From: Oscarella lobularis
Lineage: Eukaryota > Porifera > Homoscleromorpha > Homosclerophorida > Oscarellidae
Length of the DNA stretch: 64,000 nucleotides
Reading direction: 5' to 3'
NCBI RefSeq assembly: GCF_947507565.1
Contig: NC_089178.1
Span: 434,001-498,000, forward strand
The notes below the pieces were generated by a model. It did not search any database. It worked only from the letters and a program-made list of their open reading frames with translations, and was not told where the DNA came from. Position 1 is the stretch's first letter, and each line of letters begins with the position of its first letter. The translations under genes and the position numbers were made by a program. Shown in pieces: positions 1 through 10,923 of this stretch.

Positions 1-318
1 AAGTCGTATTATAATTTGGAAGTGCTGTCACTGTGAGGGGCCATTTATACAATTCTGATGCTCGCGCGTCCATTCGTGCTTCGTAATCCGCCTGCAAAGC
101 GTGCTTTGCGAAATCGAGATCGCGTTTCGTATTGGAAAAATTCTGCGAATGTGAGATGACATTTTTTTCGGCAGAAAACTTCGTTTCGACCTTTAGTAAA
201 GACTGAAATGCTACGGTGACGTCTTTGATGTCCATAATGTCCGATTGCTCCGTCTGAGAAGCCGCATCTTTGCTGAAGAAACCGATTCGTTCGTTGCTCG
301 CCAGCGACGGCCTATAAG
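1..318 (-). CDS. 3' part of an unrecognised gene (edge exon, partial)
   Basis: Read on the minus strand this stretch is open for about 100 codons and runs off the left edge. The peptide is hydrophilic and probably helical, including a segment reading FAKHALQADYEARMDARASE, which looks like coding sequence rather than a chance frame. A pyrimidine-rich acceptor ending in TTATAG lies at about 319-332 (minus strand) and gives the frame. A possible upstream exon with a start codon at 941-939 (peptide beginning MPPLPVSSPRHN) is open to 780, but I could not find a donor of matching phase joining the two. I do not recognise the family; coiled-coil or adaptor-like is only an impression. Confidence 0.35.
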
Positions 319-1102
319 AGAAAGCTTTTATTTGCACATGATACCATTTGTCGCCAACCTATATAGGTCCACTATCCTAGAACCCAATTGTCCGCCTAGA
401 AATGCGGATTCCCGAGTAGTTGCATCGGCCATGTTGACTTGTTATCCGGGAAGTCGCGTTGCTACGGAAAATTTCTTTTGCTGCACTACAAGCCAAGGAG
501 AGCATTTAGGTTCTAATTTTTGTACAGTTAGGTGTCCCATCGAGATTAATGCACGCCTATCCACCGTTCCTTATATAGTGGTGATACCTGTGACCACGTG
601 CTGTGAGTTGACCATGGTGTTTTGGAACGCGACGTTCCTAAAAGACCAGGAACAGCTTTCTATTTCGTATACGACGCGGAGGTCAAAACAACGTCGCTCT
701 TTAGCGGTTTTTAGGGGCACTGCAGCTACTAATGCCGCATCTGTTTGTTATCACAACCGCGGCAGTTCTCGTGATTCCATTAGTAACTCTCTAGTTCCCG
801 TAGTCGACTGCCACCTGGCAGTGTAGCATACAACGCGCTATAGACAACGTCCGGATCAGTCTCCGAAGCCATCATCTGAATCAAACAGTTGATGTCGGGC
901 AGCACGTTGTGTCTCGGGCTACTGACAGGTAAGGGGGGCATCTTTGACAAGAACCCTCGACGTGTACTAAATCCGGATCGTATCTCGAACACTACACTTC
1001 TACCTAGCTATACCTATATATAGTCGCGTCTTTGAGAGGGCCTACAAACCTACAGCCACACACTAGGTTCTACGGTAAACACAAGGCCATCCTTAGAATA
1101 AC
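319..1102. other. Unassigned region between edge exon and sema gene
   Basis: Contains the possible minus-strand exon at about 812-941 noted for the edge gene, and otherwise open frames with no recognisable protein. The signal-peptide exon of the sema gene that follows could lie here; I could not identify it. Confidence 0.3.
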
Positions 1103-4101
1103 ATGCTTAATAAATGTATCACGGGGGTCCGGATGTCTGTGGCAAAGCCAAGTATCGGGTGTTCGTCTACAGGATGGATCGTCCTTACCTGTGCAAGCAG
1201 CGATGACGCAAATTCAATATGGCAAGCACCTCAAGAGAACGTCCTTCGAACAGCAATCGTTAATCACTTCAACGGAAACGTCTACGTTGGAGCGAAGAAC
1301 GCCGTGTTTCAGCTCGATCAGAATTTGAATTTGCTCAATACGTTGACGACTGGACCTCTTCGAGATGCGGCCGACTGTTTTCCTCCTAGTTGGAATTTGA
1401 AATGCTTCGGTTCTAAAATGACGACGCCAATGCTCGCCGACAACTACGTTCAGATAATTTCCTCGACGTCTTTTAGTCGATTGTTACTTTGTGGAAACCT
1501 GAGAGCGGGCTCGTGCGATCTGCACGCGCTGCACAACGTCTCCCTCGTCGTTCTCAATTCGTCGCAGCTCCTAGATCAAGCGCGAAATCAAAGCCAACCT
1601 GTCATAGACATGCTCGTTGCGTCGAGGGACGCGGAAGCGAATACTGCGACGGTGAACGCACCGGACTACAGGGGGAGACCGTCGCTCTACGTGGCATCGT
1701 ATTCGCAAAGGCGCACCGGCAATTATCAACCGCCTACGCTGTCAGTTCGACAATTAACGCGAGGAAGCGAACTGGCTGTGACTAGCAAACTAGAGCTACA
1801 AATGTGGGATAAACGTACGGCCGACGCTCGTGCGAGATACGGTTTCACAAGTGGGGAGTTCGTCTACTTTGCTTCGTATCAACAGGGCAACACGGTTCTA
1901 TCTAGAATTTGTACTAATGATCGGGGAATGGATACGGGTACGTTAAAAGGCTACATGGAGGGCTCGATTCAGTGCCGCGGATCGAAAGAATACAAATTTA
2001 TGACGTCACAAATGATTTCTAAACCTAGCGCGGATCTCGCTTCGTGGCTCAATGTCAACGTCACCGATGACATTATTGTGGCAACGTTTGCTTCTGATTT
2101 TGAAGCGACTGCGGAAAAACCTACAGGAAATAGCGCCGTGTGTCTATTTCCTGCAAATGTGTTAGAGAGAGAATTCAAAGCGAAGCAGCAAGAGTGCATT
2201 CAAGGAAAAGGGATAAAGGGCATTCGACGCGAAGGAAAAACGATTCCGTGTGTTGATGCGGTAAGCATCGGGCTCTCTTCACTAAGAATCCCATCACTAT
2301 AACCTGCCTCTTAGTCACAATTCTGGAATGACAACGCGTGCAGTAGCGAACTATTTAGCCTCACTTTAGAACTGGACACTCCTATTACAGTGAGCCCAAT
2401 CTACGAGACCAATGACACAGTGCTATCGGCGACTGCTCTACTAACTAACGACGCTACGACCGCTTTATACGTTGGCACAAGCAAGGGAAAAGTATTGAAG
2501 GTAGTTAAAGCGCAAAAAGTCTCTAGCGACCACAGGCACCTCTCAATTTAGCTCACAATTAATTTTGATCAAGAGCACACCTCGAACACTGCAGTCAAAG
2601 TGACAACAGAAGGCGTGGATCTCAAAGAAGAAATAATTCAGGCTCATACCAGTGCTAACAGACGGCACGTCTATTTTATGTCAAGCAGCAAGGTAAGGTA
2701 TCGGGGTCACATTGGAAAAAGGGAGAATTTAGGGCAGGTTTCAAGTGCTTGTGTGCTGTTAGGTGGCTAAAATTCCAGCAGTCCAACCTGATGCCGATGA
2801 TGGGTGCGCCTTGCATTCCGGCTGCCAATCATGTGTTCACAGCGGCTCTTGTGGATACTGCATTCTCGAAAGCGCGTCAGTTGATTCTAAAAAACTACAA
2901 ATCTAAGAACAAAAGAACATACAGTATGTCTCTCACAGGTGCAGTAAAAGACGTGAAAATTGCCTGTCTGCTGGTTCGAAATACTGGGTTCAAAACGAGC
3001 TAGAGTGTCCAAAGTTTGAATGGTTCAGTCCCCTAAATGCATCGTATAAAAACCAGATGACTAAGGTACGAATTGGATCACAGGTTCGTTTTGCATTACT
3101 GAACTTTCAGCATCGCAGGTGACAATGAGCGTTGCAAACGTGCCTATCGTTCCGGATGGATCAATAGTCTGCGCCTTTGGTGAACACGCCGAAACGGTCG
3201 CTTCATTCGAAGGCAGAACTCAGACGTTCGTCTGTGACTTGCCGCGTGTTCGATCACTTAACAAGACCACAGGTAACGTATGAGTACATCATCTGCCATA
3301 TTATGATAATTCTTTCTTACACAAGGAACAATATCGGTGCAGGTGTATCTGAAGTTCGTCCCAACCAACGCTGTGATAGCGAGAAGTCAACAGAGGTTTT
3401 CGTTCTACGACTGCACGATCCTAAAAGAGTAAGCCAAGCTTCAAGACATAAAAATCTTGAAATTTATACTTGACTACCGCAGTTGTGAGACGTGCGTTCG
3501 AAGTGACATGCACTGCCAGTGGTGCTCAAACACAGGACAGTGTCTGAATCACGCCCAGCAAGGGTGCAACGCAAGAAACACATGCAGCGGTGGCGACGGC
3601 GCCACAGAACCCCCATCCTCATGGCCCGCGACTCCTACAGTTCCTATCGACCCTTCACTCACCGATTCGCCAGAAAATTCTATTCTCGTCATAGCATTGA
3701 GTGCCGGTATGGCCGTCCTATGTGGCGCTCTGATTATTGTCACTGCATTACTGATCGGTTCACGACGACACCGAGAAGGTCACTATTCCGTTAATCCCGG
3801 CTCGACGTTGACAAGCACAAGCCGTAGTCGTAGTAGTCGCAACGATGCCGACGCTACTTCGTCCGCTTTTGGTCTTCAGGGTAGTATTGGTTCGAGTCGC
3901 CTCGAAGTTTTTGACGAAGTGCCTGAGTTGCCGACGTTTGGTGGACGAAGAAATGCGCAGGTCGTCTCTCCGAAGATTAGCGTGACGTCGGACGGATACC
4001 AGCGTCCTATTGACGTCATAAATCAACTTCGAGTGAAAGAAAAGCAGTCGGTCGTTGAAGACGGCTACGACAAGTTACGCTTCACTATGACTAACCTTTA
4101 G
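1103..4101 (+). CDS. Sema/PSI-domain single-pass receptor (plexin/semaphorin-like)
   Basis: The first long exon (to 2260) and the next carry a sema-type beta-propeller: an early YVGAKNAVFQLD strand and spaced cysteines as in plexins and semaphorins. Cysteine-rich PSI modules follow (about 2768-3064, containing GCQSCVHSGSCGYC, and about 3481-3600, containing CETCVRSDMHCQWCSNTGQC). Between them is a beta-rich stretch (VYLKFVPTNAVIA) that may be an IPT-like domain. A hydrophobic span near 3685-3765 (VIALSAGMAVLCGALIIVTALLIG) is the membrane segment. The tail of about 100 residues is Ser-rich and has no plexin RasGAP domain. At least six introns were placed, for example 2261-2314, with joins preserving frame and cysteine spacing. 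No convincing signal peptide follows the ATG at 1103, so an upstream first exon is likely. It could be a plexin-like receptor or a transmembrane semaphorin. Confidence 0.8.
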
Positions 4102-4394
4102 TTTACCTTTAGTTTACTCTGCAGGACGATAAACTTGTACAATGAATCCGTTTTGAATAATGATGCCTGCACATGAATATGTTTCTGTTCGTTTTGGGAC
4201 TTTCTACAGTTGATTTGTACCTTTGAACGTTTACCTGCCGCAATTGAGAATTTTCGTACACTGCTGCACAAAAATTAAAATGACAAGTGACTTGCCTAGG
4301 ATATTCAAAGCATTATTTCACCAGCTAAGTTACTACTGTACGTCACAAAAATCATATCACAATCACCCTCCTGCCTCTATCAGTACGGCGTGCA

Positions 4395-5447
4395 CTAGTA
4401 GTCTAACGACGTTTCAGGAAAGAGTAGAGTGCTTTCGCCGCCCTCAGGCGTTGTCATCTCACTTCCATTATCTGATCTAAACAGCGCCCCCCTAAGACTG
4501 ATCAGCATCGGTTTTGTCACAAGTGTGTACAAAAACGGATTTAGCACAGCCAGAAATGGAGTCGAAAGAGCGACGACCATCTCGAAACTACGAAACAGCT
4601 CTGAATCGAAGCTGGCATATTCAGTCTTGTTGCGCATAATATAGATGTCAGATCCGACATTGATAGAAACGACGCCCGCCGTTACGAAGATGACAACGCC
4701 CAGTCTTAGAATAACAGGTTTAGCTTGAGTTCTCTGTCTGCCAGTGGACCATCGACAAAGCAAAACGATGACGCCAAGATACGAAACGGCGATCAAGCCA
4801 GTGAAGGCGACGAAAGTTGAAAGGACAGCTATGCTTTTACCTTGACCAATCGCGTCGTGAGACCAACACATAATCCAGTTCATTGTGCGGTTACGAACGC
4901 TACTTGACCACGTCAATTCGTCTCGAAAATACTTTGCAGTCGCCCCAGTAAGCACGACACCTATTACCCATTCGGCTATCAAAATTCCAATGACAAATGA
5001 CCTTTTTGTGCTTCTCTTGTAACAGCACAGCTCCTTCAGGCCGAGCGCCGCAATCGTTGCACATACGGAGCCCGTCAATCTAGACGAAAATCGGTACGTC
5101 GCGCTTGACACGGAGCAAAGGCTCGCCGTTAGCAAACTGGGCTCATCCAGCCAATCACCAATTGTCAATAAGGCGGAGAGATAGATGAGGTGGCTCACTG
5201 CCACGAGACAGTCGGAAATCGCCAAGTTTATGATGACAATGGAAAGATTCGTTACTCGACTGCGATTGACTCGCCAAATTATGACGCCAACGTTGCAGAT
5301 AATAGCCAGTCCAGATACAATCCACAACGTCAGTTTCACCCACGGTTCGTTCGTAGTGCAGTATCTCAAATAGGAGAAGAACAATCTGGAATTGTTCGAG
5401 TTTTCGAACGAAACGTTGAGCGTGTAATTGAAGCAAGAAGACGACAT
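4395..5447 (-). CDS. Orphan rhodopsin-like 7TM receptor, single exon
   Basis: The uninterrupted frame gives about 350 residues with seven hydrophobic segments. I start at the ATG at 5447 (MSSSCFNYTLNVSF); upstream codons are open only from a GTG. The N-terminus has several N-glycosylation sequons. TM1 and TM2 look class A (SGLAIICNVGVI; IINLAISDCLVAV, with the usual Asp). A cysteine before TM3 and one in ECL2 (NWIMCW) can form the conserved disulfide. The DRY triplet is absent (TM3 ends AALGLKELCC), while TM7 keeps NPFLY. The tail ends GESTLLFPETSLDY, a motif shared with the three receptors at 22261-26306, so this is a diverged member of that family on the other strand. Ligand unknown. It is tail-to-tail with the sema gene. 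Confidence 0.85.
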   Translation of the reverse strand: MSSSCFNYTLNVSFENSNNSRLFFSYLRYCTTNEPWVKLTLWIVSGLAIICNVGVIIWRVNRSRVTNLSIVIINLAISDCLVAVSHLIYLSALLTIGDWLDEPSLLTASLCSVSSATYRFSSRLTGSVCATIAALGLKELCCYKRSTKRSFVIGILIAEWVIGVVLTGATAKYFRDELTWSSSVRNRTMNWIMCWSHDAIGQGKSIAVLSTFVAFTGLIAVSYLGVIVLLCRWSTGRQRTQAKPVILRLGVVIFVTAGVVSINVGSDIYIMRNKTEYASFDSELFRSFEMVVALSTPFLAVLNPFLYTLVTKPMLISLRGALFRSDNGSEMTTPEGGESTLLFPETSLDY

Positions 5448-5543
5448 GCAGCTATGAAGGCAGACTGAGGTGTATATCAGATACAGAGCCGCGCGTATGG
5501 TATGCAGTGGAAAATGGTACGTCTCACGCGATGATCTGCCCAC

Positions 5544-5571
5544 TTTTCGATATCTATCGCGATATCGAAAA
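5544..5571. repeat. Perfect 10-bp inverted repeat with 8-bp spacer
   Basis: Arms TTTTCGATAT and ATATCGAAAA are separated by CTATCGCG, in the shared upstream region between the minus-strand GPCR (start 5447) and the plus-strand small heat-shock gene (start 5842). It could be a protein-binding palindrome or a hairpin in a 5' leader. Confidence 0.6.
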
Positions 5572-5681
5572 TGCTATTCAGATCGACGGATGTTCTCACA
5601 TCCGTTCCTGTCCGCTCGGGGGAGAGGTCGACCAGAAATATCTAGAACCATCTACGTGGGCGTTACCACTCTACAACGATC

Positions 5682-5693
5682 TAGAACGTTCGG
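5682..5693 (+). promoter_or_regulatory. Heat-shock element (candidate)
   Basis: TAGAACGTTCGG contains inverted GAA/TTC units spaced by two bases, the core of an HSF binding site. It lies about 60 bp upstream of the TATA box of the small heat-shock gene. A further AGAA-type unit lies near 5643 in TCTAGAACC. Confidence 0.6.
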
Positions 5694-5754
5694 TCATATC
5701 TATGGTTCGGTCCTTGCTGACTGAAACCGGTACAAACTGGTCTCGGCCCTGCAG

Positions 5755-5764
5755 TATATAAATA
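5755..5764 (+). promoter_or_regulatory. TATA box of small heat-shock gene
   Basis: TATATAAATA lies 78 bp before the ATG at 5842, which allows a 5' UTR of about 50 nt. Confidence 0.65.
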
Positions 5765-5841
5765 CCGAACTCTCAGAGCCTGTGATACCAGGTCAAGCCG
5801 AATAGGGTGCACACACTTACTGTACGATCGAGTAGGTCTCA

Positions 5842-6381
5842 ATGGCTCTCATCAACGTCTTCGACTGGGATGATCCGTGGCTGCTGAGCGGCGGCCATCG
5901 ACCGGGCAGCCTCTTCTCGACGGTCGATCGTTCGATGCGCAACATGGAGCGCGATATGCGCAGTCTCGAACGCCAGTTCGACGGACTCCAGCGTCACTGG
6001 GGCCACCATCTTCCGGCGAGCGGCGGACACGTTCACTCGATGCTCCAGGGAAACGCCATCCAGCCGACTATCGTCGACGAGGGCGACGGCACGAAGAAGC
6101 TCCACTGGAGCTTCGACGTGAGCGGGTTCAAGCCGGAAGACGTGAGCATTCGCACGCAGAACGGCAAGCTCGAGGTGAAAGCGAAGCACGAGGATAAGTC
6201 CGATCATCACGAGCACGTTCGCGAGTTCACGCGCATTGTTAACATCCCGGAGGGCGCTGGATTGGAGGGAATGGCGAGCAAGTTGAACGACAAAGGATTG
6301 CTGACAATTGAAGCCCCGTATACGCCCCCTGCCATCGAACAGAAGGCCACGGAAACGGTCATACCGGTTCAGCACGAATAA
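5842..6381 (+). CDS. Small heat-shock protein (alpha-crystallin family)
   Basis: Single-exon protein of 179 residues. Residues about 75-165 form an alpha-crystallin domain: WSFDVSGFKPEDVSIRTQNG, then KLEVKAKHED, a REFTRIVNIPEG beta7 motif and the NDKGLLTIEAP beta9 segment. The C-terminus has VIPV, an I-x-V-type motif used in oligomer assembly. The N-terminal region is rich in Trp, Phe, Arg and Met, as is usual. Such proteins are ATP-independent cytosolic holdases. The upstream TATA box and HSF-type element suggest heat induction, and the absence of introns fits a stress-induced gene. The exact paralogue cannot be named. Confidence 0.95.
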   Translation: MALINVFDWDDPWLLSGGHRPGSLFSTVDRSMRNMERDMRSLERQFDGLQRHWGHHLPASGGHVHSMLQGNAIQPTIVDEGDGTKKLHWSFDVSGFKPEDVSIRTQNGKLEVKAKHEDKSDHHEHVREFTRIVNIPEGAGLEGMASKLNDKGLLTIEAPYTPPAIEQKATETVIPVQHE

Positions 6382-6599
6382 GCAATAAGAAAGATGACAA
6401 ACATTTAATTTTCTGACCTTTGCATGCTTCATGTGACGTGTTTTTGCCGTCTTTTCTTTGCTCTTGTTCTTTGTGTTCGTTAGCCTGACGCAGAAAGACA
6501 TATCCAAATTAAACACATTTATCACTTGCAGAAGTGACAATAAAAAAATACTGTAACAATCGTGTATAAAAGTAAAAAATAGAAACTAAAATATCGCCA

Positions 6600-9500
6600 T
6601 CACTTGGTCTGAGGAGGCGTCTCTTTCTGGCCTGCAAGAAAATCGCGAAGGTTCGCAATGACGAGAGGCTGTCTCTTGCTGACGTAATTTACGAGAACAG
6701 CAGGAAGCCGACCAGGATCAACCTGCAATAGAACAAAACGATTACAAACTCAAAACAATTGCAAAGGGAAAATTCGCCTGAATCAGATAATACACTTTGC
6801 AGACGGTCTTTCCCTCCAATTCGACAGACTCAATCTGCCAACCAGCATTGAAAACCTAACGTTTGGGAATATTTCTGCACACTAAAACACGTCCGCTGAT
6901 AATCACTTCACCTTTGCTCTGCCTAAGCCGGGCGTAGTTGGGCACTGCTCGTGGTCAATCGATCTGTACACGACAAACCTTCTACGTCCCTATCAAAATC
7001 AGAATTTATAATATTATACAGAAGTAAAGAAGTGCTCTGCATTACATTGTTCTTCTCGTAAGCCAGGACGCACATGTCGCGCTGTTGTTTCACCAGACAG
7101 TGCTTAGCTTCCATTACTATAAGACCTGAAAGACCGAGTCACAAAATAGGCTGGTAAAAAAGACGTCTTACCAACGCTGATCTTTGCTGAAATCTGCTCT
7201 ATGAGTTCTGCTTTCTAATCAAAAACACAGTGCTTGACAGTCGAATTAAAGCCGAGTATATTAGACGACCGTACCTTGGTCATTGGATCAAAGTCTAGTC
7301 TGCTTAGAGGATTTCTAAGAATTTGCCACACATCATTCAAATCGGCATCAATGTAACCATAACCGAGAAAGCTGTGAAGAAGGAGCATCAACACAATTAC
7401 CTAAACTTTCTTACAGCAATAGGAATACCTGATTATGGCTCTCCCAGGTATAACCTTTCTGTATACTGTAACGTCTTTTTCTTTATGGTATTTTCTTGAT
7501 TAGGACAAAAAAATCCCCCATTCATCAAACCGAGTGACCCGAGTAAACGCTGTTACTTCCATGATCCTTTTGAGGAAGTTGAAGATCTGCTTCGGACAAT
7601 CGCCTTCAATTCTAGAACCTTAAGCCAAAAAAATAATATCAAGAGGACGTCTTGTCGTCTGCAGTAAAATCACCTCTCTGAGAAGCCTTGATGCGACTTC
7701 GTTTCCCAGCGTCTCATAGTCTATTCGTTTCTGTTCCCCTAAGTAAAAAATAATCGAACCCCAAAAAACATATTGATCAAAAGTATCCTACATGTCACCG
7801 GAAAAATGCGTCGATCACTCATTGGCTCAGCCCCAACATGCTAACAAAAATCCAAAGACTATTTAGCCACTTTACTAATTCAGCCACGTACATCTAACGA
7901 GGACGGTTCTACGCCCAAGCTGGACAGCGACTGGAACGGCGAGGCTGCCATATCAACTGACGACTCCATTGCCGATGTTTGGCTGTAGACTTCCTGATTA
8001 CACGTCGGCAACGTGCCGAAGAGTTTCTCGAGGTTGTCGCGAATTGAGGCAAGGCAGTGGGGCTCCGACGGTATTGCATCAGGTTCGCCATCATCAGCGG
8101 CTGAGGGAAAGTTTCGAAGCAAAAGAAACGAGCCCCGAAAATGCTCTCTCACCGTCCTGGGGAAGACGACTGATGCTGTGGATTTTGCAGTCTGTACCTG
8201 TTCCTTCGATGACAAATCCACAGTCAAGTCGGAGAGACCTATGACAAAGCAAATAAATATCTGATCAAGATAACTCTCTAATCACTTTGCAGCACATTAT
8301 ATATTCAAGGGCACATTAAACATGCCTACTCCTTTTACCTTCGAAAGTCTGGATCTACGGGGCAATTGGAGTGAGCGACCTACGTTGCCAATATCTAGCG
8401 CATTGTCGTTAATTTTCCAAGGCTGCCTACTGATCGTTCTGATATAACCCCGAGTCCTTCAATTTCGTGAGCGCCCGTCAATACGCAATAGTCTTGTCCG
8501 CGTACAGGCCAAGTGGGCTTGTACGTGAGGTGAACGATCTATGAAAGAGCCTTTCTTTTCGTATGACTACGCAAACGCAAAAGACTTCTACTTTGGCTAC
8601 GCAGTCCGGCACTTCTTCTACAACTTCAGCTAAGAGAAAATGACGTCATTATAAAAAACGAATAATTCTCTCCCTTGATCTCCATTACCCGAGTCAAAAA
8701 GCCCATTCCATTGACACTGATGCGTCGGCTCCTGAATGTACTCCATGGCAAATTTCCACGGCACTTTCACATTCGGAGCCGTGCAGACGACGCAGCACGT
8801 TGAACGCTCGTCAGGGTACTGTTCAAAGAGCGACTGCTTCCGACTCTGAACTACTTCAATGTTTCTGCAAAGCGCAGCGTAAGATAGAAGGCAACAACAA
8901 AAAAAATATATATACTCTATCGGCCCCATGTCGTCCCACTCGCCGCCCGACGCCGACGTCTGTTTCCACGTCTCCAGCACTCGTTCGGCCGATTCGCGAC
9001 ACAAGGCTTCATATCTGCATGAAACGGCGATTTCAAATAAACACCGGGACGGACGCCAATCGATCTGTATTACCTCATTTTAAACTGTTGCTGATAAGCC
9101 TGCAGAGGTGCAAGAAAGTGTCTCATCCGCACACCATCAAACCCTATAATCCCATACCTCTTCTTTGTCCTCGATGACACTAAAAAAATACAATAATTTA
9201 GCTGCCGTCTTTATCTCAATGTTATAAGGAGACAATACGTTCTCCCACTTCTCACTCTTTATCGATTTTGAAGATATCAATTCCGGGTTCGTCCGCTTCG
9301 AATAGAGCAACTGACGAGGCCCCAGGCGCATTCAATGATTCGAACTCCACGCTATTCTCGAATCCAAAAAAATTGACTTTGCGAGTTGGACTGACGCTAC
9401 TTGATGCCGAATTGATTGGCAACGAAATGCTACGCTCTGAACTGAACCGATCTCGTCTTGACTCCAACGACTCAGCTGTCACCAAGCGAATTTCAAGATA

Positions 9501-10313
9501 ATCCTTCATTGAGGCGAGCTGACGGGTAGGACTAGGCAATGACGTTGTAGTCAGATCCTCGGTATTGGACAAAAAGACGAGAGTGATCAAGGAGCGAGTT
9601 GACTCGCCTATCAGGTACAAGAAGTAAAAGGAAAAGAAATCCCAATCACGTACCTTCAAAAGTTTCAATGTGCCAGTATTCCGTCAAGAAGTTTTCGTGG
9701 ATGATGAGCGCCCAGCACAGCAGTTCATTCTGATAGCAATAGTACCTGGAAAAGAAGTCCTATTAATTAATTAACAGTATCTAATTATTAGTGAACTTCT
9801 TTCTACCTTTGTCCTTCGATTTCTTCAGGCTCTTCCGTCTCGTCCGCGCGTCGCCTCGTCGAGACGATCGTGTCCGTAAAAATCGATCCTTCCTGATTTG
9901 GTTCGCTCGACGGAACTTCGGCGGCGTGCGACGAAAGACTCGATTTCGAGAGAAGCTGATTCCACTGACCAAGGTGATTCAGAGACAGCGAACACACTTC
10001 CGACAACAAGTCCTACGCGAATCGACACTCCCATCAGACGGGGAGACAAAATTAGGGAGGGGTTTCTACGCTACGTGTTTGTACTACTCGTTCAATCCTA
10101 CCAGACTCGTTCCCGGCACGATCGCCTGGCTGGCTACGGCTTCGCGTCCCGAATTGAGCGGCTTTCGCCACACGCGAAGTCCGTTGTCGATTCCGCAGAG
10201 ATTCCATCCCTTCTGCGCTTCGATCGGAAAGGACTGCAGCAAAGAGAAGGTTTGTAATACGTCGTTACTCTAAACAACGGCGAACCTCCACGAACGAGTC
10301 GCGAATGTCCATC
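6600..10313 (-). CDS. Multi-START-domain lipid-transfer protein
   Basis: I could follow one chain of small exons from the ATG at 10313 to the stop at 6600. START-like unit 1 begins GWNLCGIDNGLRVWRKPLN (about 10130-10235), is interrupted by Ser/Glu-rich loops, and includes YWHIETFEGESTRS. Unit 2 (about 9090-8400) has VPWKFAMEYIQEPTHQCQWN and HLTYKPTWPVRGQDYCVL. Unit 3 is the clearest (about 7700-6600): FDPMTKKAELIE, RRFVVYRSIDHE, VFNAGWQIE, then CKVYYLIQVDPGRLPAVLVN and the terminal helix. A Ser-rich linker (7880-8250) separates units 2 and 3. START domains form a hydrophobic pocket for one lipid or sterol. The joins at about 8400-8340 and 7500-7540 are not resolved, so a split into two genes cannot be excluded. 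The exon ending at 6778 has a GC donor. No membrane segment was seen. Confidence 0.7.
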
Positions 10314-10923
10314 GTCGACCTCCCCTCACGTCGGAAAAGAATTAGTGGGAGGAGCGAGATTGCAGTTCCCGGCACGCGCGTGGGCGGCTTATCTAGCTAT
10401 ACTTGGTCGTCTTATTTGATAGACTCTGACTGCACTCTCTACTTCTTTATTTATGTACCTGTCCGTAAAGTGTAATTAATGTATAAGAATACTACTCAAT
10501 TCTGTGCTGCGTAATACTGTATGATGTAACTCCACCAGGGCGGCATATATCGGGGGTGAACAATCGTTACGTCGGCTGCGCTGGAACGTCCATTAGTTCA
10601 GTCTCTGCTCGTTTCCCCTGCAGAAAACCAATCAATAAGATTAATAAGGCGAACACAGACTGGCGCCAGCCTAATTTTATTTGGTACGCGCCCCATTGTG
10701 CGTCAATCAATCCTAGCAATACATCTAAAGGAGCTCGCCAGATGGATTGATTTACGTCTCCTTACTACAATGCAGTAAAGGCACTCAGGACTCAAGTCCA
10801 AACAAGAACCACTACTAAGAAGTCCCTAACTGACTCTACAAGTAAAAAAACGGCTTGACTGACACAACTACATGTATCTCAATGCTGAGTAAAAGGCTTC
10901 TCCCTTCCTCCCTCTCCGCCAAC
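10314..10923. other. Intergenic, 5' of START gene and 3' of SFRP gene
   Basis: No convincing coding exon in either strand. The part next to 10313 should hold the START gene promoter. A GC-richer patch lies at 10330-10390. Confidence 0.5.

Noticed and set aside
245-826. 193-codon plus-strand frame starting from a non-ATG codon
   Set aside because: No recognisable domain, low-complexity residue mix, and it overlaps better-supported minus-strand coding sequence.
5839-6540. 233-codon minus-strand frame opposite the small heat-shock gene
   Set aside because: Shadow of a codon-biased plus-strand gene with a clear alpha-crystallin domain.
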